In this document: one piece after another, positions 7,709 to 16,216 of the stretch
Layout of the letters: every line of letters begins with the position of its first letter
Numbering within the stretch: the first letter of the stretch is position 1
Origin: Paenibacillus sp. W2I17
GTDB taxonomy: Bacteria > Bacillota > Bacilli > Paenibacillales > Paenibacillaceae
Assembly (NCBI RefSeq): GCF_030815985.1
Contig: NZ_JAUSXM010000001.1
Coordinates: 5,580,001-5,644,000 of the forward strand
DNA: 64,000 bases
Reading direction: 5' to 3'
Made by a program: the position numbers and the translations under genes
The notes under the pieces: generated by a model
Told to the model about the DNA's origin: nothing
The model's database searches: none
What the model saw: the letters and a program-made list of their open reading frames with translations, nothing else

Positions 7709-9271
7709 ATGAATCAGGAACGATACGAGAAGCAGGGAATGGACACAAGGCAAGAGACAGACCCTGGACTGACGAGTTCTTCGGCTCAAACGAAGGAGCG
7801 TTATACACTCGCCCGGGCCAACGCATATATCAAGGCGCATCGACATCAGGTTGATCCAACCTATCGAATGGCCTATCATTTGATGCCAGAGGTGGGCTGG
7901 ATGAATGATCCCAATGGTTTCATATACTTCAATGGGATGTATCATATGTTCTATCAGCATTATCCCTACGAACCAGTATGGGGGCCGATGCACTGGGGCC
8001 ATGCGGTGAGCCGTGATTTGGTTACATGGTCTTATCTGCCTCTTGCACTGGCACCTGATCAGAGCTACGACAGTGGAGGCTGTTTCTCCGGCAGTGCAAT
8101 CGTGCAGGATGGCAAGTTGGTGCTGATGTACACGGGACATGTCGTGACTGGCCCCGATAAGGATAACGATTACTTGCAGACACAGAATATCGCTGTCTCG
8201 GACAATGGGATTGATTTTGTCAAAAGCGCGATGAATCCGGTCATTCGGCTGGATCAAATCCCAGAGCATACCAGTCCGAAGGACTTCCGTGATCCGAAAG
8301 TGTTTGAACGAAACGGTGTGTACTATTGCGTCCTTGGATCAAATGATGCTGCTGGCAAAGGTGTCATTTTGTTATACCGCTCAACGGACTTGCTGAATTG
8401 GAGTTATGTCAACGTTATGGCCCAGAGTGACGGGACGCTTGGCGACAATTGGGAATGTCCAGATCTGTTCACACTGGATGGCCGAGATGTGCTGATCATG
8501 TCTCCGCAGCGCATGCCTGCACAGGGAGATAACTACCGCAACTTGCATTCGACCGTTTATATGATGGGAACGCTGGATGAAGACCAGGGTGTGCTGAAGT
8601 ACGAGCAGTACGTTCCGCTGGACTGTGGCTTCGACTTTTACGCACCTCAGACGATGGAGGATGCACAGGGACGACGAATCATGGTGGCCTGGATGGATAC
8701 ATGGGAAACGGAAATCCCGACACAACAGTCCCATGCGTGGGCTGGAGCGATGACTTTGCCGAGACAACTAATTCGTAAGGGAGAACGCTTGATATTCCAG
8801 CCGCTTCCCGAACTTATACAGTACAGGTCGGAAGGCAACGAGCAGTATGGTATACATTTAAGTGGTGAAGGACATGATCTTGATCTTGGAATCAGTGGAG
8901 ACCGTTACGAACTGTATGCTGTATTTGAAGCGGAACAGGCACAACACTTCGGGTTGAAGCTGCGCACGGGTGAAGATGAAGAAACCGTGATTTCCTATGA
9001 TGTAGAGCAACGTCGTTTATGCTTGAATCGCGAGCAGGCCGGACAAGGGCCGGGGGGCGAACGAGCTGCGACAGTGGAACTGCTTGATGGGAAACTGGAA
9101 CTTCATATTTTTATGGATGTCAGCTCCGTTGAGGTGTTCATTCAGCAGGGAGAACAAGTCATGACAGGGCGGATCTATCCAGGGCGGAACTCAACAGGTA
9201 TCAAGGCTTTCTCGTCTGGAACGTGTACGTTGACCGAACTTCGCAAATGGGATTTACGAATTCCCCGATAA
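7709..9271 (+). CDS. GH32 beta-fructosidase / sucrose-6-phosphate hydrolase family enzyme
   Basis: 520 residues from ATG 7709. All three GH32 signatures are intact: WMNDPNG with nucleophile Asp67, FRDPKVF with transition-state stabiliser Asp195, and WECPDLF with acid/base Glu249. A C-terminal beta-sandwich follows from about residue 375. There is no signal peptide, so it acts in the cytoplasm on sugar imported by the ABC system encoded upstream. ABC import leaves the sugar unphosphorylated, which argues for sucrose or fructo-oligosaccharide cleavage over sucrose-6-phosphate. The first 50 or so residues are polar and longer than in many relatives. No clear terminator follows; the palindrome downstream is better read as a MerR operator. 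Confidence 0.93.
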   Translation: MNQERYEKQGMDTRQETDPGLTSSSAQTKERYTLARANAYIKAHRHQVDPTYRMAYHLMPEVGWMNDPNGFIYFNGMYHMFYQHYPYEPVWGPMHWGHAVSRDLVTWSYLPLALAPDQSYDSGGCFSGSAIVQDGKLVLMYTGHVVTGPDKDNDYLQTQNIAVSDNGIDFVKSAMNPVIRLDQIPEHTSPKDFRDPKVFERNGVYYCVLGSNDAAGKGVILLYRSTDLLNWSYVNVMAQSDGTLGDNWECPDLFTLDGRDVLIMSPQRMPAQGDNYRNLHSTVYMMGTLDEDQGVLKYEQYVPLDCGFDFYAPQTMEDAQGRRIMVAWMDTWETEIPTQQSHAWAGAMTLPRQLIRKGERLIFQPLPELIQYRSEGNEQYGIHLSGEGHDLDLGISGDRYELYAVFEAEQAQHFGLKLRTGEDEETVISYDVEQRRLCLNREQAGQGPGGERAATVELLDGKLELHIFMDVSSVEVFIQQGEQVMTGRIYPGRNSTGIKAFSSGTCTLTELRKWDLRIPR

Positions 9272-9292
9272 AATTCTATCTAAAATTCAGCC

Positions 9293-9324
9293 TTGACCTT
9301 GAAGTATACTTCAAGGTTTATTCT
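9293..9324 (+). promoter_or_regulatory. MerR-type promoter and operator
   Basis: TTGACC (9293-9298) and TATTCT (9319-9324) are separated by 20 bp, longer than the normal 17. The spacer is filled by a perfect 22-bp palindrome (half-site ACCTTGAAGTA and its complement, 9296-9317). Over-long spacers with a central dyad are the hallmark of MerR activation by DNA distortion. The hydrolase gene starts 32 bp downstream and a MerR gene follows it. Confidence 0.8.
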
Positions 9325-9355
9325 TTTTTTATCAAGAAATATTGGAGGCTGAATA

Positions 9356-10843
9356 ATGAGAATTTTGGAATGGATTTTGGTATTGGTAACCGTAGCTGCT
9401 ACGGTACTCATGCTGGTGTTTCCGAAGCGCCGGGCAATGACAATGGGGACACTCACAGCTCTGATTCTGACAGTGCTTCTGCATGGCTTGATCAATTCAT
9501 TTCGCGTGCAGATGATACCAACCTATATCGTCACACTTGTATTATTCATTACATTAATCATTCAAGTCATGAAATCATACTGCGGTGATCGTTATGTTCA
9601 GAGCGTGCGGAGACCCGACCGTCTTTCAAGAATAAAGATGACGCTGGTATCGATCCTGGTTCTGGCCTTCAGTGCAGGTTCAATCATACTGACCTGGCTA
9701 TTACCTGCTTTTACGATGCCTGAACCAACCGGCACATATGCCATTGGCACGTTCTCACAACACTTGGTGGATGAATCTCGCGAAGAGACCAAAACACCCG
9801 AGGCAGGAGATAAACGGGAACTTATGATTAATGTGTGGTACCCGGTGGATCGGAAGTCCGCCCAAGGACTGGCGTTAGAACATTACCCTGCTGAATTGGG
9901 GGAAGCGATCAGTTTGGTGTTTGGCATTCCGTCTCAGGTGTTCAGTTATCTGGATACCATTCCAACACATGTGGTGCAAGGAGCTGAGATGTCCGCCGTC
10001 CAAAGCAAGTATCCGGTTTTGCTATTCTCGCCGGGTATCCGCTCAGCCCGTTTTCAGAGCATGACGATGATTGAGGAACTGGTTAGCCATGGTTACATTG
10101 TCGTGGGGATAGATCACCCTTATACGTCAGCACAAGTGATATTCCCCGATGGACGTGCAGTCTCCTATCAGGCTGACCCTGAATTTGCAACGTCAGCGGA
10201 ATTATATCAATATAATGTAAATGGTATAGGTATCCGTGCAGATGATGCAAGCTTTGTTCTCGATACGCTTACCCAGTGGAATTCACATGACCCGAATCAA
10301 CTGTTCCAAGGCAAGCTTGATCTAGATCATGTAGGAATCACGGGTCACTCCTACGGCGGTGCAACCACGGCGGAAGCGCTGGCTCAGGATGACCGTTTCA
10401 AAGCAGGACTTAGTTTGGAAGGCGGTTTCTGGGGTGAAGTATCCACAACAGCCTTGAAACAGCCGTTTATGTATATCATGTCGGGTGGGACAGCCAAAAG
10501 TCTGGACCCGGACGCCACTGCCAAGGATAAAGTATTTTATCCCGAGTTTGAGCCTGATTTGGATCGGGTGATGTCAAATAGTCTTAATGATACCTATTAT
10601 CTGACAGTGGAGAATTTGTTCCATCAAAGCTTTACGGATATTTCGTTAATTTCACCAAAAATGTTTGCCAGAGGCATGACGCCAGAACATAATGTGGATA
10701 TAACCAGATCCTATGCGCTGGCATTCTTTGACCGTTATCTGAAAGGGGAAGAGCAGCCATTGCTGCAAGGTTCTTCAGCGCAATTTCCCGAGGTCACCTA
10801 TGATGCCACGTATACCAAGATACGCAACAAACAAACGCAATAA
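9356..10843 (+). CDS. Membrane-anchored alpha/beta hydrolase (PAF-acetylhydrolase-like)
   Basis: 495 residues from ATG 9356 (TTGGAGG 7 bp upstream). The first 125 residues hold about four membrane helices. From about residue 150 a lipase-type alpha/beta hydrolase domain follows, with LMINVWYPVD, the oxyanion region PVLLFSPGIRSARF and the nucleophile elbow GHSYGG (Ser332). This matches the platelet-activating-factor acetylhydrolase/dienelactone-hydrolase-like group. It probably cleaves an ester at or near the membrane; the substrate is unknown. It forms an operon with the merR gene 26 bp downstream, behind a MerR-type promoter, which suggests induction by a small lipophilic or electrophilic compound. 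Confidence 0.82.
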   Translation: MRILEWILVLVTVAATVLMLVFPKRRAMTMGTLTALILTVLLHGLINSFRVQMIPTYIVTLVLFITLIIQVMKSYCGDRYVQSVRRPDRLSRIKMTLVSILVLAFSAGSIILTWLLPAFTMPEPTGTYAIGTFSQHLVDESREETKTPEAGDKRELMINVWYPVDRKSAQGLALEHYPAELGEAISLVFGIPSQVFSYLDTIPTHVVQGAEMSAVQSKYPVLLFSPGIRSARFQSMTMIEELVSHGYIVVGIDHPYTSAQVIFPDGRAVSYQADPEFATSAELYQYNVNGIGIRADDASFVLDTLTQWNSHDPNQLFQGKLDLDHVGITGHSYGGATTAEALAQDDRFKAGLSLEGGFWGEVSTTALKQPFMYIMSGGTAKSLDPDATAKDKVFYPEFEPDLDRVMSNSLNDTYYLTVENLFHQSFTDISLISPKMFARGMTPEHNVDITRSYALAFFDRYLKGEEQPLLQGSSAQFPEVTYDATYTKIRNKQTQ

Positions 10844-10869
10844 GTCCGCAGAAAGGTGGAGGCGTAGGC

Positions 10870-11271
10870 ATGGAAACCATGACAAGAGGAATGTTGACCA
10901 AGCGTACCGGTGTAAGTATGGCAACCCTCCGTTATTACGAAGATAGTGGAATTCTGCCTGCTCCCCGTCGTTCCTCCAACGGATATCGGGTGTATACCGA
11001 GGATTATCTGGTCAAAATTAAGTTCATTAAGGATGCCCAGTTGCTGGGTTACTCCTTAAAGGAGATACAAGAGACCCTGCAACTGCTCAGCCAGGAAGAC
11101 ATGGAAAAGGATACGTTAAAAACCCTTGTACGCGAACGCATCGCTGACATTCAGAAACATATTGACCATCTGGAACAGATGCAGATTCATCTGGCACGAC
11201 TGTTGCATACACCGGAGGACGATATCGACAATTATATTCAATCGTTCAGGGTGCAAAAGAAAGAGCCGTAA
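10870..11271 (+). CDS. MerR-family transcriptional regulator
   Basis: 133 residues. The N-terminal winged helix-turn-helix (MLTKRTGVSMATLRYYEDSGILP, then SNGYRVYTEDYLVKIKFI) is followed by a long dimerisation coiled coil (about residues 80-120) and almost no C-terminal sensor domain. There are no Cys residues, so a metal or thiol sensor is unlikely. The size is close to AdhR/YfmP-like members. The MerR-type promoter before the upstream hydrolase gene is its probable target, and it would then regulate itself too. ATG 10870 and ATG 10879 are both possible starts; GGTGGAGG lies 8 bp before the first. Confidence 0.9.
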   Translation: METMTRGMLTKRTGVSMATLRYYEDSGILPAPRRSSNGYRVYTEDYLVKIKFIKDAQLLGYSLKEIQETLQLLSQEDMEKDTLKTLVRERIADIQKHIDHLEQMQIHLARLLHTPEDDIDNYIQSFRVQKKEP

Positions 11272-11285
11272 TCGCGGCTCTTTTC
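11260..11285 (+). terminator. Intrinsic terminator after merR
   Basis: AAGAGCCG (11261-11268) pairs with CGGCTCTT (11275-11282), followed by TTT. The stop codon falls in the loop. Confidence 0.85.
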
Positions 11286-11429
11286 CTGTTTAGGAGAAAA
11301 CACTCGTGGACTATCGAGCAGGGAATCGGAGATTTAAAACGAATACATAGTGTAGTTTGCCAATACATAATGGTGGTTATCGTGATTTCAATAATGAAAT
11401 TCACACCAACAAAAGGAGTAACATTTTCT

Positions 11430-12485
11430 ATGAGGGATTTACAAGGTTTTGTATCCGATTACATCAAAGGAAAAAAACATCTGCATCTTGAGATTGGCGT
11501 TATTACAAAGGGAGATATCGAATATCATTCATTGGGCAATCCCAAAAAGAAGAGCGTGGCTGCTCCTGAACATAGGTTGTTCGAAATCGGCTCTGTAACC
11601 AAACTTTTTACATCGATCCTTCTATTAGAATTAGAACGTCAACAGCAGCTTTCCACGGATGACACGGTTGGCAAGTACATACACAACGGTAAAAACGATT
11701 ATTTGAATAAGGTTACCTTAAAAAGTCTTGCGACGCATACCTCTGGATTACCCGGAGTTGCCACAAACCTGTCCTCGAAGAAAAATCGATACAATCCGTA
11801 TTCAAATTATACGGAGGATGATTTACTTGCTTTTTTATCGGATGCTGACTTTACGGATCAGATGGGTTCATTTGAGTACTCCAATACCGGCGTGGGCTTA
11901 CTAGGTTATATCCTATGTAAAGTATCAGACAGTACATATGATGATTTGCTGAAAAAATATATCACAGGTCCATTAAACATGACGGAGACAGCAGCTATGC
12001 TGAATGCAGAACAGAATGGCAGATTTGTGGACGGACATACGTCAACGGGGAAAAAGATGCCTCACTGGGATACGGGTGTACATGAAGGCGCAGGGGCGAT
12101 CAAGTCATCTCTTCACGATATGTGTTTATTTGTACAGGCCAACCTGAATGAAGATCATCCGCCAGCCTCTGCAATACAACAAAGTCATATGTCTGTGATG
12201 ATTGGAGATTCAACCCATCATTACGCCTGGTTTAGTGATAACATCTCGGATCAGAATATACTCTGGCATAACGGTGGTACATTTGGTTTCTCCAGTTATT
12301 TGGCTATAAATAAGGAACAGAGTATAGGCATCGTATTATTGTCCAATTATTGTTTTGGATCAGCCTCAATTGTGGATGAGTATCTGGATGCGATATTCAA
12401 GTTTATAACTAAAAAAGACCTTTATCCACTCATGCCGCTAGACCCTGTGGGTAATAAAATATTGGAAGCAATGATGCAGAGATAA
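11430..12485 (+). CDS. Serine beta-lactamase-like hydrolase (class C / PBP4* type)
   Basis: 351 residues from ATG 11430, 11 bp after AAGGAG; an earlier in-frame ATG at 11394 has no ribosome site. The three motifs of serine penicillin-recognising enzymes are present: SVTK (Ser55, Lys58), YSN (about residues 150-152) and HNGG replacing the KTG box. There is no signal peptide, so a true beta-lactamase role is doubtful. Cytoplasmic esterases and D-amino-acid peptidases share this fold. It is a single gene between two terminators. Confidence 0.85.
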   Translation: MRDLQGFVSDYIKGKKHLHLEIGVITKGDIEYHSLGNPKKKSVAAPEHRLFEIGSVTKLFTSILLLELERQQQLSTDDTVGKYIHNGKNDYLNKVTLKSLATHTSGLPGVATNLSSKKNRYNPYSNYTEDDLLAFLSDADFTDQMGSFEYSNTGVGLLGYILCKVSDSTYDDLLKKYITGPLNMTETAAMLNAEQNGRFVDGHTSTGKKMPHWDTGVHEGAGAIKSSLHDMCLFVQANLNEDHPPASAIQQSHMSVMIGDSTHHYAWFSDNISDQNILWHNGGTFGFSSYLAINKEQSIGIVLLSNYCFGSASIVDEYLDAIFKFITKKDLYPLMPLDPVGNKILEAMMQR

Positions 12486-12487
12486 AA

Positions 12488-12551
12488 AAACACCTCGAAC
12501 AGAGAGCACCTGAGGATGTACTTCGGCGCTCTCTGTTGGAGGTTTTTTTTC
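12488..12551 (+). terminator. Long-stem intrinsic terminator
   Basis: ACCTC-G-AACAGAGAGC pairs with GCTCTCTGTT-G-GAGGT around a loop of about 20 nt, followed by eight T. The A-run on the 5' side could allow function on the minus strand for the converging gene. Confidence 0.9.
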
Positions 12552-12572
12552 GTTCTATCTTAATAGTCTTGA

Positions 12573-13250
12573 TCATGACATACCCGCTTCACGCAGAAAA
12601 TGGTGCACAATCTTCGTCTGATACTTGATACGGGTCGAGCGTTTCAGACTCCAACAGGTCTCCACTGTGACGGAACGGGCTTGTAATAGTCTTGAAGCCG
12701 CTGTACGGGCAGATCCCGGCAATTCATGCTGCTTGAGGTTAAAATGACGATCACGAATGGCAATCGACCGATTCATCCGTTCGATAACTCTTCTGCAAGC
12801 TGGAATCGTCCGACTGCCGGGATTGGTGATCAACGTCTGTCCAAGCACTCGTGAACTCAGTTGAGACAGGCCGTTGGCTTCATGCAGATCAAGCCACCAG
12901 TCGGCCCGATGTTCACGCGCCAGCTGAAAAACTGCCGCAGCGAGGGGATGCTTGGCCTTGCCTGACATACGACGTGGAAACGTACGATTCAGATCTGGCT
13001 TGCCTCTGATTTTCTTAGCGTAGGCTTGCTGGTTCACACGTGGCACGATAATTAACAGCCCTCGCTGAATGGCGTGACGACCTGTCGCAATATCATCTGC
13101 GAGTTTTTGCGCAGCGGCCATACTCGCCGTTTCATTCCCGTGAACCCCGGATGTAATGAACATCACGGGTCCCGGCATCATGCCACGTACAATGAAGTAG
13201 GGAGTAGCGTGTACGGTGGATGCTAGAAGGACATGTTTGGTTACAAGCAT
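12573..13250 (-). CDS. M14-like deacylase (succinylglutamate desuccinylase/aspartoacylase family)
   Basis: 225 residues. GVHGNE (about residues 35-40) supplies the first zinc His and Glu, and WLDLHEA (about 118-124) supplies the third ligand His; NRTFPR fits the family's substrate-binding Asn-Arg pair. The protein is short for the family (usually 300 or more residues) and ends soon after a QTKIVHHFLREAGM segment, so it may be a minimal form. It would remove an acyl or amino-acid group in the cytoplasm; the substrate is unknown. It lies 96 bp downstream of the minus-strand ABC genes and could be their last cistron. Confidence 0.75.
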   Translation of the reverse strand: MLVTKHVLLASTVHATPYFIVRGMMPGPVMFITSGVHGNETASMAAAQKLADDIATGRHAIQRGLLIIVPRVNQQAYAKKIRGKPDLNRTFPRRMSGKAKHPLAAAVFQLAREHRADWWLDLHEANGLSQLSSRVLGQTLITNPGSRTIPACRRVIERMNRSIAIRDRHFNLKQHELPGSARTAASRLLQARSVTVETCWSLKRSTRIKYQTKIVHHFLREAGMS

Positions 13251-13346
13251 GACGCTTCACCTCCGTTATTACAGTACGCCATGTCCCTCTTTCATGTAAC
13301 GGCGTAAGAACAGGTCTTCATCCTATTTCCTCACAAAATGGGCCGA

Positions 13347-14321
13347 CTAATACACCCGATGAATGATATCTTCAAAATCGGGTTCTTTCATCTCTACATC
13401 TTCAATCTCACCCCAGTGCTCCAACTGTTTCAGAATGTTCATTGTGCTCCATTCCTTCCGGTTCACTTCCACGGTGACAATTTGCCCTTCCACTCCTGTA
13501 ATATGTATCGCGGACGACACAACATCCGGGATGTGAAACGCTCCTCGGAACGTTACCCGAATCAGCGTAGGTAGTCCGATGGTTTCGCGAAGCGACGAGA
13601 TCGTGCCATCATATGTCAGTTGACCGTGGTTAATCACCATGACCCGGCTGCATAACTGCTCAATGTCGTCCATATCATGTGTGGTCAACAGAATCGTTTT
13701 GCCAAACGTTTCATTTAATGTACGTAAAAATTGACGAATATTCCGCTTTGCGTTCACATCCAGTCCGATCGTCGGTTCATCGAGAAAAAGCAGTTCAGGA
13801 TCATGCAGCATGGAAGCTGCGAGATCGGCACGCATGCGCTGTCCAAGCGAGAGCTTGCGGACAGGCGTGGCCCAGAACGATTCAAGGTCCAGCAGCTCGG
13901 CGAACTGGGACAGCCGTTTCTTTTTATCCTCGGCACGGACGCCGTACATCTCGGCCAGAATATCATATGAATCTTTCACGGGCAGATCCCACCAGAGCTG
14001 ACTGCGCTGTCCAAACACAACGCCCAGTCGACCAACGGTCCTGCGCCTATCCTGATGCGGGTTCATACCGTCAAGCCTTACCTCACCCGAGGTTGGGTGC
14101 AAGATACCTGTCAGCATTTTGATCGTGGTAGACTTGCCAGCCCCGTTCGGACCGATGTAACCCACAAATTCCCCTGGGCCGATATCAAAACTGATATCGC
14201 GTACCGCTTCCTTGGACACATATTCACGTGAAAATAACGTACGTAGACCTGAGAAACGTCCTTCGCGGATAACAGGAGTTTTGAATTCCTTTTGCAGATG
14301 CCTTGCTGTGATCATGTTCAT
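13347..14321 (-). CDS. ABC-2 exporter ATP-binding protein
   Basis: 324 residues. Walker A is GPNGAGKST, the signature loop is LSLGQRMRADLAASM, and Walker B is LLFLDEPTIGLD, followed by the switch TTHDMDD. An insertion before Walker A (residues about 14-40, SGLRTLFSREYVSKEAV) and the VVFGQRSQLWWDLP stretch are typical of the group that pairs with two dissimilar ABC-2 permeases, here encoded just upstream on the same strand. GGAGGCG (complement of 14331-14337) is the ribosome site. The exported substrate is unknown. Confidence 0.9.
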   Translation of the reverse strand: MNMITARHLQKEFKTPVIREGRFSGLRTLFSREYVSKEAVRDISFDIGPGEFVGYIGPNGAGKSTTIKMLTGILHPTSGEVRLDGMNPHQDRRRTVGRLGVVFGQRSQLWWDLPVKDSYDILAEMYGVRAEDKKKRLSQFAELLDLESFWATPVRKLSLGQRMRADLAASMLHDPELLFLDEPTIGLDVNAKRNIRQFLRTLNETFGKTILLTTHDMDDIEQLCSRVMVINHGQLTYDGTISSLRETIGLPTLIRVTFRGAFHIPDVVSSAIHITGVEGQIVTVEVNRKEWSTMNILKQLEHWGEIEDVEMKEPDFEDIIHRVY

Positions 14322-14337
14322 GATTCGTTACGCCTCC

Positions 14338-15138
14338 TTAGCTACCTGTACTTTGATATTTGGTCATGCCGAATTGCCAGAAACGCAGACTTGCAGCCAG
14401 GCTCAGTACGGCAACCGCCGCAACAGCAACAAGAATCCACGCTCCTCCTTCACCCCGTAGCAGGTAGAGTGACGGAATGTAGTTGACGAATCCTACCGGA
14501 ATCACCGTTAGCAGAATGCCAGACATCCATTTGGGATATAACGTTAGCGGATATTGGGCAGCCGTTCGTGCGGCATCTTCAGTGATCGTCTGTAATTCCT
14601 CGATACGTGTGGTCCAGAATCCGAGTGTGGCGGTAGCAAGTCCGATGGAAAAGAGAATGACTGCGCCCGTCAGGATAATGAGCAGGGAGAAGGGAATGGC
14701 TATCCAGCCAATCTGTCCGCTGTGCATCATGCCTGCCAAAGACCAGCAGAGAATGAACCCGCCTTGCAGGACTTCCCCAGCCATGATGCGGAAGTTTTGC
14801 GGCAGCAGTGCCAGCAATACGGGCATGGGACGAGTTAACAGTTGATCAAGCTCACCATTAACCAGATATTTTTCCAAATGATGAACCTCATTACCGAATG
14901 TCCGATACAGTGTTTTGGATAACGTCATGATGGCAAAGAGATAACCGATCTCATGGAGGGACCAACCTTTAATTGCTCCGAATTTGTGCAGCACGAGAGC
15001 AACCATCAGAAACTCGGAGATCTGAATTAAAGCGGCCAGTACAGACGCCATGATGAAATTGAACTTGTATTGCATCCGGCTGCGGATGCTTGTTCGAATC
15101 AGCATTTTATATAAATTGAACCAGGAAGTCCGTTTCAT
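14338..15138 (-). CDS. ABC-2 type permease (second of pair)
   Basis: 266 residues with six predicted helices. The N-terminus is SWFNLYKMLIRTSIRSRMQYKFNFIM cut here to its pattern of a cytoplasmic basic helix before the first membrane span; the conserved LVNGELDQLLTRP segment (about residues 90-102) is the coupling-loop feature of this permease family. Its start overlaps the stop of the upstream permease gene by 4 bp, and the ATPase gene follows after 16 bp. The three genes therefore form one operon for a heteromeric exporter. Confidence 0.85.
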   Translation of the reverse strand: MKRTSWFNLYKMLIRTSIRSRMQYKFNFIMASVLAALIQISEFLMVALVLHKFGAIKGWSLHEIGYLFAIMTLSKTLYRTFGNEVHHLEKYLVNGELDQLLTRPMPVLLALLPQNFRIMAGEVLQGGFILCWSLAGMMHSGQIGWIAIPFSLLIILTGAVILFSIGLATATLGFWTTRIEELQTITEDAARTAAQYPLTLYPKWMSGILLTVIPVGFVNYIPSLYLLRGEGGAWILVAVAAVAVLSLAASLRFWQFGMTKYQSTGS

Positions 15139-15911
15139 CCGCCCTGCACCTCCACTTTACGACGTAACACTTGAGTGATTGCAAGACAGATCAACGTCAT
15201 GAAGACACACCAAAGCAAGGTTCCCCATAACAAGGAGCCATCTTCGAAACCAAGATAGATTCGGGTAGGTACATAGAGCAGAAAAGGGTAGGGTGATATC
15301 CAGGCAAGTTGTTCAAGCCAGTTCGGTAGCCACTCCAGCGGAATGAAAAAACCAGCCAGCAGATTCATCATCGCGTGATTGCCCCAGTGAAGCCAGGAGG
15401 ACTCCGTAGTCCACATCGACGTGGCACCAATGATGTAGTTCATGCAGATGGATAAGTATGCGGCGCCGGCAAGACCAAGTGCGGCATAGAATAGTGTTGA
15501 AACGTCTGAGGGCCAATGCAGGGAAAAGACAATGGAGAAGAGCAGGTAGATCGGAATACTTTTGTACACGAACTGGTAGGCAATCTGCCCCCATTCGCGT
15601 GCCATCAGGTGGGTGAACAGATGAACAGGCCTCATCAGATCCAGTGCGATCTGCCCTGTCCTGACGGATAGGGGAATACCCAATCCGTTCGTGAGAAAAC
15701 CCGAGATCCAGAGTGAGGATTGCGTGAACGCAATGTAACTGATCATCCCCTGTGTCCCGTATTCTCCGAGATTATGGTCGGCCCCGATGCCGATCCAGAG
15801 GCAGGCATACATGTAACCAAACATGGCGCTTGCCAAGTTATGTACCATGTGTGCCCCGCGGTATTGCAGATTCCGGGAGTAGGCTTTGGAAGCCAGAGTG
15901 AAATAAAGCAT
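15135..15911 (-). CDS. ABC-2 type permease (first of pair)
   Basis: 258 residues from the ATG at 15911; GGAGGTG lies 5 bp upstream on the minus strand, whereas the 28-residue extension above it has no ribosome site and unlikely composition. Six predicted helices. The loop VRTGQIALDLMRPVHLF corresponds to the coupling segment LVNGELDQLLTRP in the partner permease, which supports a heterodimer. It is the first gene of the minus-strand exporter operon. Confidence 0.87.
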   Translation of the reverse strand: MLYFTLASKAYSRNLQYRGAHMVHNLASAMFGYMYACLWIGIGADHNLGEYGTQGMISYIAFTQSSLWISGFLTNGLGIPLSVRTGQIALDLMRPVHLFTHLMAREWGQIAYQFVYKSIPIYLLFSIVFSLHWPSDVSTLFYAALGLAGAAYLSICMNYIIGATSMWTTESSWLHWGNHAMMNLLAGFFIPLEWLPNWLEQLAWISPYPFLLYVPTRIYLGFEDGSLLWGTLLWCVFMTLICLAITQVLRRKVEVQGG

Positions 15912-16216
15912 GTGACACCTCCGATAAGTGGATTGAACGGCGTTTCCGTTCACTTCAGTCAAGGCGAAAAAGAGAGAAGGACAACAGCATACCAATTTAT
16001 TCCTTCACAGGCAAGACATTTTTTTAGCTAATAATGGTATTAACAGGGGTGTTCATGATTGCGCCACAAGACAACGCTCTATCCGTTCATTTATAATTGA
16101 GAGGTAGTATCGCAAACGTTTACAATGTGAAATATTCAAATTTTAAATAAACCGCCGGGCTTGTGCCTGACGATTGAGGATACAGAACGAACAATCCGGC
16201 AAGAGAGAAGGATGTC
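15912..16216. other. Divergent intergenic region
   Basis: About 305 bp between the exporter operon and degV. It holds a TATAAT (16092-16097) with a weak -35 for the plus-strand gene and one candidate cre site. I see no hairpin terminator and no further reading frame with a ribosome site. Confidence 0.5.
16110..16124 (+). promoter_or_regulatory. Candidate cre site before degV
   Basis: TCGCAAACGTTTACA matches the cre pattern with one mismatch in the conserved TG. It lies just downstream of a TATAAT at 16092, a position suited to repression by road block. Confidence 0.4.

Noticed and set aside
7493..8269. 258-codon antisense frame within the permease and GH32 genes
   Set aside because: Lies opposite two well-supported genes, has no ribosome site, and encodes a His/Ile-rich sequence without family features.
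9296..9325. Intrinsic terminator of the GH32 gene
   Set aside because: The palindrome fills the 20-bp spacer between promoter-like boxes and precedes a merR operon. The tract after it is TTATTC before the T-run. A MerR operator explains more, though dual use is not excluded.
9223..9588. 121-codon frame across the GH32 stop and the MerR promoter
   Set aside because: Crosses a stop region, promoter and the start of the hydrolase gene in another frame, and has no ribosome site.
13679..14122. 147-codon plus-strand frame opposite the ABC ATPase
   Set aside because: Shadow of a strongly conserved gene on the other strand, with no ribosome site.
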